Of a DNA stretch of 17,224 nt, positions 1 to 8,820 are shown one piece after another (position 1 is the first letter of the stretch; each line of letters begins with the position of its first letter). The notes beneath the pieces were generated by a model. It was not told where the DNA came from and did not search any database. It saw nothing but the letters and a program-made list of their open reading frames with translations. The translations under genes and the position numbers were made by a program. The stretch is taken from positions 420,968 to 438,191 of the forward strand of contig QEOQ01000022.1 of NCBI GenBank assembly GCA_010279815.1, in the 5' to 3' direction. The DNA is from Brachionus plicatilis (lineage: Eukaryota > Rotifera > Eurotatoria > Ploima > Brachionidae).

Positions 1-63
1 AAATAACATCACTTTTATATGTTTTTCAAAATAACAATTAAATTAAAACCAAATCAAAATAAC
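1..63 (-). repeat. Left inverted copies of the MULE terminal motif
   Basis: TCAAAATAAC is present at 26-35 and again at 54-63, exactly 28 bp apart (twice the 14-bp unit seen on the right). AAATAAC at 1-7 is a third, window-truncated copy a further 28 bp upstream. A degenerate TTAAAAC lies between the two full copies. The sequence TTTCAAAATAACAA at 24-37 is the perfect reverse complement of bases in the right array at 1440-1453. I read this as the inner part of the left terminal inverted repeat. Confidence 0.65.
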
Positions 64-86
64 ATAATAATAATTAAAAGTTACAA

Positions 87-1258
87 ATGGAGAGTTTGAC
101 ACAATCTATTAATACTTTAACACTTAATAAGCCTGTTAAAGCTTTTATTACATTATCACAGAAAAAAAAACCGCAGCTACACAGTCTCGACTATTATTTT
201 AAAGAATCTTATTTTAGTAAACAGCAAAACAAGTTTTCTTGGCGCTGTATTGAAAAAAATTCTAAGGCTGTGGGATTTACATACACAGATAAATCGGCGA
301 AGAGTGTGATTTTTATATTACATTTGAGGACCATTTAGACGTACCTGATGTAGCCAAAATAGAACTTTTAGAGAGAAGACGTGCTATTAAAGAACGTGTT
401 GTCAATTCTGATAATAAAGCTCGAAAAATATTAAACTCATTGGAAAAACCATTGGATGATCAAGTCATCGTACGACTCCCCTCTTATAGTGCCAATCGTC
501 AAGTCATCCAACGCGAGCAAAAAAAAGTCAAGCCAGATAACCAAAAGATCCAGAAACTTTAGCTTACATAGACATTCCGGTCTGTGGTTACATTCATCAC
601 TCAAGGAAGATAACTTTTTATATTTTGATTCTGGTAGGGTCGATGATGAACGTACACTAATATTTTGTACTGTAGATAATATTAAGATTATTCAAAATCG
701 TGAAATTTTTTGTAACGGCACATTCTGTGTGGCCCCAAGATTATTCAAACAAGTATATACTATTCATGTTGATTTTGAAAGTCATTCATTGCCGGTTACG
801 TTGTTAGTGCATTTGATGAGTTAAAAGAGAGTGTTAAGAGTGAATTTACAAAATCAAAAGTTAATGAATTTTATACTTATTTTGAAGAATATTATGTGGC
901 CAAAACTATTATTAAACGTGGTCGCTATAACAAAAAGATAATAGAAAGAGATTAACCAATGTTTTCGATTAGTTTATGGAATATTCATGATAGATTAATG
1001 GATGATATGCCAAGAACAAATAATTGCTGTGAGTCAAGGCACAATTCATTCACTGGTATATTGAACAATCATCCATTAATCTATGAATTAATCGATGCCT
1101 TACGCCACGAGCAGAATAAGATAGAATCTATGATCTTAAAGATTAAAACTGGTGTGGTTAAGGCTAAAGCAAAAAAAGAAGAGGTAGCGTCGAATTTAAT
1201 GAAGCTTTATGATCCCAATAAAAAATTAGAAGCTTGGAATAATCTAGCATTACTATGA
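87..1258 (+). pseudogene. FLYWCH + MULE transposase pseudogene, multiply frameshifted
   Basis: Fragments in all three frames line up in the order of a FLYWCH/MULE transposase. 87 to about 300 gives a degenerate FLYWCH finger with an FSWRC core. A frameshift near 300 leads to FEDHLDVPDVAKIELLERR, the usual His-containing end of the finger and following helix. Near 540 the frame changes again to KDPETLAYIDIPV, then near 600 to the MULE core: DERTLIFCTVDNIKIIQN, then FCNGTFCVAPRLFKQVYTIH. The family has DGTF here, so the first catalytic Asp appears replaced by Asn. Around 780-815 much of the catalytic core is missing, and the text jumps to FDELKESVKSEF and the C-terminal region. A TAA at 953-955 interrupts this last frame just before PMFSISLWNIHDR and the conserved RTNNCCESRHN block; it ends at TGA 1256-1258. 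Family transposases are several hundred residues long; this is clearly non-functional. Confidence 0.88.
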
Positions 1259-1338
1259 TTGTCTCAGTTACTCATTGATTATGTTTAAAAAAAATTTTAA
1301 TTTGCTGATTATATTGATTAAACTATTTACATTTTTTA

Positions 1339-1500
1339 TGTCATTTTAATAAAGATATTTTGATACTAATATTTTGATATTTGTTATTTTAATTAAGTCA
1401 TTTTGACACTTGTCATTTTAATGCAATGTTTTTTTAATCTTGTTATTTTGAAACAGTGTCAATTTGACACATTTATTTTAATAACTGGTATTTTGATAAT
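1339..1500 (+). repeat. Phased 14-15 bp repeat array in the right MULE terminus
   Basis: The core ATTTTRA starts at 1343, 1357, 1371, 1386, 1400, 1415, (degenerate 1431), 1445, 1461 (AATTTGA), 1475 and 1490. The steps are 14, 14, 15, 14, 15, 16, 14, 16, 14 and 15 bp. Unit consensus is roughly TGTYATTTTRAYAC. Such sub-terminal arrays in DNA transposons often carry transposase binding sites; that role here is inference. Confidence 0.8.
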
Positions 1501-2073
1501 TTACCCCCCAGATACCGGCTGAACCTCCACCGTTTTGTAACCTTGGTATACAGAACTTCGAATGACACTTCACTTTTAAACCTTTTTACTATTACCTTTG
1601 ACTTACAAACCTCAAATTGAACTCGTCATTGAAAATAACTCTTGACTATTCATTAACCGTCCAATTAAGTCTCTGTTTACGCTTATCTTTTTTGTCTATC
1701 TTTTATATTTAGAAGGGGCTCTCTGACCGCTATATGAGACTCTGAATCTTTTCTTTTGGAGAAGCCTCATTACAGTATACTTACTAATCCTAACCTCTTG
1801 GGTTAAAAATTATAATCAGGGGTGAGTTTTTGATAGCTTGATGTAGGGTCTTGTCTTTTCTGATCTCTCTAAAAATGTAATTTTCATTCCTAAAAGCTTT
1901 CGGGGTCTACTAGAACGGCTTCGATCAGACACAGTACCAGTCTCTTCATATCGTTTTTTAGTTGAAGAGAGACATTTATAAGATACACCTTACAGCTTAG
2001 CTATCTCATTTTTGCTCTTTATCTCCACTTTTTAGCAGACCCACGATCTGCTATTTTAGATGGTAGGAAACAT
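1501..2073 (-). pseudogene. Tc1/mariner transposase relic, 3' truncated at the MULE border
   Basis: Read on the minus strand, shifting frames give the ordered landmarks of a Tc1-type transposase. From about 2073 there is a weak start region, then EIAKL-stop-GVSYKCLSSTKKR (stop at 1992-1990) and RYEETGTVSDRSRSSRPRKL. The last carries the RPRK form of the GRPR-type AT-hook between the two helix-turn-helix parts. VRISKYTVMRLLQKKRFRV is the second helix-turn-helix. Next comes NWTVNE-stop-SRVIFNDE, whose Asp (codon 1627-1625) is the first catalytic Asp of the DD34D/E triad, then QFEVCKS and NGGGSAGIWG just before 1501. The rest of the catalytic domain, including the other two acidic residues, is absent. 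Multiple stops and indels make it an old fossil. GC content is visibly higher than in the flanks, as expected for former coding DNA. Confidence 0.9.
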
Positions 2074-2127
2074 TTTTTTTATCAATTTCATGGCAAGATT
2101 AAGATTTTTTGATTATATTATTTTGAA

Positions 2128-2139
2128 AGTAGTAGTAGT
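2128..2139 (-). repeat. (AGT)4 microsatellite, possible retrotransposon tail
   Basis: Four AGT units on the plus strand read as (ACT)4 on the minus strand, directly preceded there by AATAAACA. A polyadenylation-like AATAAA followed by a trinucleotide tail resembles the 3' end of a 5'-truncated non-LTR element, like the better supported tail at 12436-12449. I could not find a convincing target-site duplication or coding remnant to its right, so it may be only a microsatellite. Confidence 0.35.
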
Positions 2140-3340
2140 TGTTTATTATATAAAATGGTACAAATGAATTCTAAGCTATGCAAAAACTGCAATTTATTAC
2201 ATATTTTAATAAAATTTTTTTAATTGTGTGCATTTTACAGAAAATTAAAATGTTTTAAACAAAAAATTAATTAATAATATACTTAAATCAAAATCAAGAT
2301 AGTTGTACATTTTAAACAAAAAATTGCTTACAAACTTGCTTTAATTTAGATTTCCACCAATATTTTTGGTAAAAAATGTTTGCTTTAATCTGAATTTGAA
2401 CCCGTTACTCCAAATGAGCCCTAGCCAAGAACGTTTAAAGATTCTTTTGCTATAAAGTCATTCAAACAAACGTTAAATTACACTTAGTGAGCAATAAACA
2501 TTTTAAATAATTTTTAATTTTACTGGAAATGTCTAAAACTTGCTCTTGCTATGACGCATTCTGGCCGATTATTTTATAATTGTTCAGGATATATTCATAG
2601 ATTTGATCATTTGTATCATTTGGTAAAAAAATTATTTTCTTTAAAATCTTTTACCATTGTTTTGACCATTCAAATAGACTTATGATTTCTCATTAAAAAC
2701 ATGAATCAGTTTTGTCATGGATTAAATTACCTACATTCGTATGACCAAATAGTAATTTACAAATATTATTGATGTTATTTATAGTAAAGTAGACCAAAAT
2801 TCAAAAATTAACTTAAAATAGAAACATATTAAAAGATTTGAAGTGTTTAGCTTATTAATTGCATGGCTTTATAAAAAAATGAAAATCGAAAGTCAGGTTT
2901 GATTTTGACTTTCTGATCAATTCATTTAAAGATTTTAAAATACTCGCATCATAAATTTTCTTACTTTAACAATAAAATGTTGCTTAAGATTAAATTATTT
3001 TTTTCAAAAATTTAATTAAAAAACTCTTGTCTTGTCTTTTAGATAATTTAAATTAAATTAAATCCATTTAATTAAATTTTTATTTTTAAAAATCCAGCAG
3101 ATAACCAATAAATCACGAAAGATGAAAATGAGCCTTACATTTCGTATATTTTTTTAAGTGATGAAATATAATGGTAATGTTTTCATTATCAAAAAAATAT
3201 TTTCATTTCAATTAAAATAGCATTTTTGTATTCTAATTACAGGTTTTCTATTAAACTAAATATTCGAGAGATTGTTAACCCTTAAAATTTATTGAATTGT
3301 AAATATTCATCAAAGAAAAATAGTGTTTGTTATGTTAGAA

Positions 3341-3499
3341 TATCAAAAAATTTTTTGATAAGGAAAAAATTCCAAAAATAAACAATCATCAATTTTTTGA
3401 ACAAAAAATTTTGTTAATTAGGTACCTTTTTAATTGACTCCAGAAAAAATCCAAAAATTTTTAATAAATATTTTTTTAGAGTTCTTAAAAATATTTATT
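3341..3499. repeat. Cluster of strong inverted repeats
   Basis: Three dyads lie within 160 bp. TATCAAAAAA followed immediately by its complement forms a perfect 20-bp palindrome at 3341-3360. AATTTTTTG (3391-3399) and CAAAAAATT (3402-3410) form a 9-bp stem with a 2-nt gap. AATAAATATTTTT (3463-3475) pairs perfectly with AAAAATATTTATT (3487-3499) around an 11-nt loop. They could extrude as cruciforms or be the remains of a small foldback element. AT richness makes dyads common, but this density is above what I expect. Confidence 0.6.
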
Positions 3500-4167
3500 T
3501 AACAAATTTTTTTGCTTTTTACGAAATTTTTGAATTTAATAACTTATGATATTAATAAAAATTCTTTATAGATCAAAAGATTTAGATTTTTTGATTTGGC
3601 GGTCAATTTTTGATTAAATTCGTTGAAATTCATTAATAAAAAATTATACAAAATTAAATTAAATTATTTATATTTATTGCCTTATTTCTGTGAATCTAAA
3701 GAGTCTGAATAAACCGAGCATCAGCTTTTTAAAATCATGAAAGAACGAAAAAATGGATTTAAAAATTAAATTTAAGGAAAAAAAATACGAAAAAGATCGA
3801 TAAAGAGAAAAAAATTTAAATTAACTGAAAAAGGTAATTATTTGCATTTAAAGAACTAAATTCAATAAGCTTAATTTTGATCAAACTTATTTTGAATTTT
3901 TAATTTAAAATTAAAACTCGCTAAAAAATTAACTTTTTAAATGTATAAATGTTTCTAGCAAAATATCCAAGAAAACTAATGTTCAAGCTTATCAAATTCA
4001 TAGCATAAATTCGAAGCATTTGGTTTCAATTACCCATGACTCGAACACCTTGCTTAACATTGAATAATTTTTTTTGGTTTAATCGGTTAGCTTCTTTCCA
4101 GTAAAGAAAGTATTTATTGCTTTTGTTTGAAAATAAACTTGTATATATAATCTCATAGTGTGAATTA

Positions 4168-4338
4168 TCATTTGATTTTTCCATTAATATTTTCCAATAT
4201 ATAAATCATATATAAGAAATACTCATAGCTAGCATGGATTTTTAGATTATCCAATTTATGTGTGAACAAAGGTTTGAGCTCGCGCGTGATTACCACTTGA
4301 GGATCCCCTTGAACAAAAGCTAAAATATCAATAATCAA
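4168..4338 (-). other. GC-richer patch with a 56-codon open frame, unknown
   Basis: Bases 4262-4318 are about half G+C in a region otherwise near a quarter. On the minus strand a frame runs open from 4338 to TGA at 4170-4168 and includes GDPQVVITRELKPLFTHKLD, with codons such as GTG, ATC, ACG, CGC, GAG and CTC unlike the flanks. An acceptor-like ATATTTTAG lies just inside its start, so a terminal exon is conceivable. There is no Met start. The plus strand is also open through the patch (ATG 4258 to TAA 4323, 21 residues). I do not recognise either product; a transposon scrap is as likely as an exon. Confidence 0.2.
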
Positions 4339-7300
4339 TTAGTAATTTAGAGATAGGTAAGAATGTCGAATTAAGAATCAGATTAAGAATTCGAGAACAA
4401 ATAAGTCCCTAGTGAATAAATTTGATGAGAAAAACAATATATATATAAATATACCAAGTCTTGGATAACTTTTGAATTAACAGTTATTTTATTAAATACA
4501 AATTATCCGAAATCAAAATCTTAGGTATAGAACAAAAATAGTATAAATTGATTTATAATATTTATGTTTTAGCCCATAATCAAAGTAAATAGATTTAATG
4601 AACCCAATGCTAAAAATATTTCGATTCATTTTTCAATTCATACACACTAATCGAATAAGTCTAAATTTTTATTTTTTTCTCGAGTCTAGAGGCTTTTTGG
4701 TATTTTAAAAAAACTTTTTCATCAAAGCTTTTCAAACAGAGCCCATCGTAATTTTTTGAATAGCTCAATATAAAATAAACTATTAAAATAGCTTAATTTA
4801 GCGAAATGATGTTTTGTCAAAATTTTAAAATATTAGTTTTAATTAATTTTGAAACAATTTATTAAAAAATTAACATTTAATCAATATTTTATTTAATATC
4901 TAAAAAGAAAAGATGAGTAAAATTACGAATAAAATTACGTGGAAGACTAACTAAATTTTTGCATCCTAGTTTTGATAAATTTGAAAGCCTATAAAAATGG
5001 AACAAATTAAAATTCGATTTTTAGTGATATTTTAATTTGGTTGATTTTATTATGGACTTATAGATTTTTGTGTTTTTTTCATTTTAAATTAGGTATTGAT
5101 ATTTTAAATTTAAATTAATTAATTGTCAATAATGTGCAGATCTTTCTAGTTGTTAATAAAAAATAGTAAATATCCGAATAATTCTATATAACATTTATTA
5201 TTAACAACACCGATCATGAAGTAAATTTTAGTCAGATTTGCTATTTAATTGTCTATTAAACGGATTAGACAAAGGAACAACCACAATTTTCTATAAAACC
5301 TGCGTTGACTTACGTGATAAAATCATTTTTCATAATTTCTTTTAGCTTTCCGAAAATAAAAATCAAATTTCAAAAATTAAAAAATAATTGTTAAATTGAA
5401 AAAAAATATTTTCTCAAAAAATTCATTTTAATCTCTCTATTTTGATATTAAAGAAGGCGAAACTATTTTGTTCTAAAAGAACAAACGCATTTAAATTATT
5501 TATGGCTGTTGAATTTTGTATTTTCAAAGTTTTTGCTTAAGATTAACATTAAAACTGTTTCAAGTGAACAAATTAACTGAATCAATTTAAAAAATTATAG
5601 ATCTACAGTAAAGGCACGCAATTTTTACTGTCTATAGTATCTTTTTTTTCTCATATTTGACGCAGGCTTTTTGTCATTAATATTTAAAAGACTAAATAAA
5701 TTTCCAATGCTTATTATAGTTATACTAAATTAAACATTGTGAAATTTTGTTTTCTTTGAGAAAATAAATGTTTTTTAGTATAAATAGAGGCTTGATTGCT
5801 TGAAGTTATTTATTCTGGTCCAATTTATTTTCATTTCGGACAATATTACCATAAGTCTTAGAATTAAATTTTATCTTGATTAGACCTTTAACTTCAGCTT
5901 AATTGGAAATTTTTTCTTCAAAAATATCGCATAAATGAGAAGATCATTAGAAAGACTTTTTTAATATTATTTTTAATTTAGAAAATATTCCCTTTCAATC
6001 TCAAACTCAGATATTACTTTACAATAAGATAAAAATGATAAATAAAACAGCTCAAAAAATACTTAAAAAAATTCGAGAGGTTTTAACTATAAATGAATTT
6101 CTAACTTTTTTATCAGAATTAACGAAACTATTTTCTATCAGAATAAACTCAACTGAGGGTGCATCTATTTGATAAAGTTAAGTTGAAAATTATTCTTTAA
6201 TTTTTTTAAGCTTTGTCAGTGATTTTCCAGACTAAACCAAAAACATAATCTGCTGAGACCAAGGGCAAAATAATTCTTTTAAAAAATACCCTATGTGCAA
6301 AAAATAAAATTATGGTAATAAGTAATTGATATTTTATATCATTATCAAAAAAAATAAAAACTATTTATTTTGATTTCATCCAAAGTTTTAGATTAAATTA
6401 AATAGAAAAAACAGCATAGAAATATATATTCCAATGTAACTTACAAAAAAGATAAAGAAAATGAGATCTTAAAAGTGATGTAAACTGAGCAAGTCAGCTA
6501 CTCAAATCTGATAAGCTTAAATTTAAAATAATTTAGAAATTTTTGTCTTTCAAGAGTTGAAGAATATTTGTATTTGGGTTCATTGTAATGTTTGTTTTTG
6601 GTTTAAAATTTTTATAAGATTAATACTATTTTTTCACAAATGACGTGTTTATTTTCGTTGATTTAATAAACTTTTTAAGGTTTTTAAGAATTTTTTCTTT
6701 GAATGTTTGTCAAATCATGTTTATTTTTTTAATTATTTATATATTATTTGTAAGCTTGATGAAAAATGCTGTTTTTTTCTAAATAAATATATTATTTTCT
6801 AACTATTTATAGCTTGTTAATTAAAATGAGCTTAGGTAAAATATTTCGTGTAGAAAAGACTTGGAACTTGCATTTCTAATTGGTTTTGATATCTTTTTAA
6901 TTAAGAAATAACAAAAATTAGATTTAAAAAATAAGAACATTTAATTTTATTTTTTTTAAAAGAATTTATGATTATCTCTTAATCTTAAATAAGCATTTTA
7001 ACTTCTAAAAATAGTTTAAAGATAAGATCTCAACTTCTGTGTATTATACACTCAAAAATTTCAAAGCTTTTATAGATATTACCCATAAAGTATTACTTAA
7101 AATTATTTCTTGTTAAACTTTAAATTTTTTTTATTTTTTTGAAATGTTCTTTTCACCGAATGATATGTAATAAAATTGTCAACTACTCTTTTTAGGAAAA
7201 AGATTTTTAAATTCTTCAAGTCGATTTATTGATAAAAATAAAATCTTTAGAATTCAATTAGTTCAATTTGCTATTGTTCATTAGATATTTTAGAGCAAAC

Positions 7301-8676
7301 AACAGCTAGATAAATGATCATTCTCTGATTGTTTAAAAATTTTAAGTCCTTTAAGAAGTTGGCCTTGCTTGCAAATGAGACTTATCGGTTCCATTTTTTG
7401 ATTCGGGTAAACTAAATTCTTTTTCATTACAGTTCCCTTTTTAGTTTTCAGATCAGCTATTTTTAGTATTTTTTATTATTTAATCTTATATGATATTGAA
7501 GACTAATAAATGGTTTTAACTTAAAGAAATAAACTTGAAAAATTCATGATTCCAATATCGAAACCAAATATCGTTGGTTTTTTCTCTTAATACCAAACTT
7601 CAATTAAAGAAAAATTCATTTAACAGTTTTATTTAATTTTCAAAGTGTAATTTAAAATTTATCATAATTTTAAAAATCTATAAACTATTGTAAATTTTAC
7701 GACAAAAAAAAAAAATCGAAAATAAAATAAAACTCAATGAATTTTTTCTTATTAAATGTGTAAATCGGTTCTGCTATTCAGCTGATACATTCAACTTTTA
7801 ACTTAAATCCAGCTTTTGAAAAATGTTTAAAAAAATGCATTTATTATTCTTTAGCCCTTATAAGCTAATTTTTGGTGATTCATTGAATTGAATACAGCTT
7901 GTAAAATTTTCAGTATCAATGTTGGACAATCAAAAGGTTAGGGGCAAAATATGAAGGTAGATTTTTTTAGCGTTATGATTTATTTCCTGAAGCATAAAAT
8001 GACAAAATCTGCATTATCAGATTTTAATCTGAAAATTTATTCTGGTTATACATACAATGAATATTTAAACAATCAGTTTACTTGGAATTTTTATTTTATT
8101 TTAATTTGTTTTGATTTTATTTTTAATCTGAATGAGCTTTAGTTCGGCATAGATAAACAAATAAATAAAAATTAATGAATTTTGCACTTTGAAGAGTTTG
8201 TCTCAAAAGTGCCGCATTTTTTTCCAGCTATGAAAAAAAGAATTCAAAAGTACGCTAAATAAAAACTGCTTTACTAGAAACTGTAAATTTTGAATTTTTT
8301 AAATTTTGTTACGCATTTGTTGTTCCAAAATTCACATTAACAAATTAATTACTCAAATCCACATAAAATTAAGTTTGTCAAGTTCCAATTTTTTAAAATT
8401 AAATCAAATTTAAACCCTCTGATATTACATAAACGAGAAAAATTCTATGATTCTTAAATTTTTAAAGTTATAAATATTTAATTTATATTTTTGACTTAAT
8501 TAACGAGAAACAAATACATTTTGGCTGGATAAATTGAGAGAAATTTTTTTCAGACGTAATTTTTCGATTGAAACTTATGGAAAAGCAGATAACTTCCTAG
8601 CAATTTTAAAATTTAAAAAAAGTTATAGAGTATTTTAACAAATAAGGCACGGAAGCGTAATAGTTGAAATTAGCGC

Positions 8677-8820
8677 CTAATTTTCTGAAAAAAAACATTT
8701 TATGATAGTACTAGCAGGGAAGGAAGAAACGCGCTCTAATGGCATATCGACAGCGAATCTGAATATTTTACAATATGATAATAAGCAGATATCCGATTCC
8801 CTAACTATTTTGATTGAAAT
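8677..8820 (-). pseudogene. Possible hAT transposase C-terminal (dimerisation) scrap
   Basis: The minus strand from 8820 to the TAG at 8679-8677 is open for 47 codons and contains CLLSYCKIFRFAV, then DMPLERVSSFPASTIIK. hAT transposases end in a dimerisation domain of the form LLSKLARKYLxIPATSVPSERVFSxAGxII. The fragment resembles it if three residues are missing before the PLERV motif and two are added after it. The patch is GC-richer than its flanks, as for other old coding debris here. Upstream frames contain stops and no other hAT block was found, so the assignment is tentative. Confidence 0.3.

Larger units (their letters stand above)
1..1507 (+). mobile_element. Decayed Mutator-like (MULE) DNA transposon, left end outside window
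   Basis: The element is defined by a transposase relic (87-1258) lying between copies of the same short motif in opposite orientation. On the left TCAAAATAAC occurs at 26-35 and 54-63, with a partial copy at 1-7. On the right its complement is the core of a long array ending near 1500. The right border is set at 1500-1507 because a Tc1 transposase relic starts there in the other orientation; the exact base is uncertain since the run of C could belong to either. The left terminus and any target-site duplication (typically 8-10 bp for MULEs) lie before base 1. The element is non-autonomous and dead. Confidence 0.8.

Noticed and set aside
2033..2053. 7-bp hairpin TAGCAGA/TCTGCTA considered as a Helitron end or terminator
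   Set aside because: It lies inside the Tc1 coding relic and lacks a CTRR end downstream.
2390..2420. GGGTTCAAATTC on the minus strand resembling a tRNA T arm
   Set aside because: The stem does not pair and no cloverleaf can be drawn.
4030..4050. T-loop/B-box-like TTCGAGTC on the minus strand
   Set aside because: Flanking bases do not pair into a T stem and no A box lies at the right distance.
4262..4318. tRNA-like D-arm wording (CAAGTGGTAATCACGCG on the minus strand)
   Set aside because: No matching acceptor, anticodon or T stems can be folded around it.
5605..5631. 8-bp perfect hairpin (ACAGTAAA with TTTACTGT)
   Set aside because: With this AT bias several such hairpins are expected in the window; no other support.
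7951..8142. 63-codon open frame on the plus strand
   Set aside because: AT-driven composition (F, N, Y, I, L, K), no motif, and a length expected by chance in this much AT-rich DNA.
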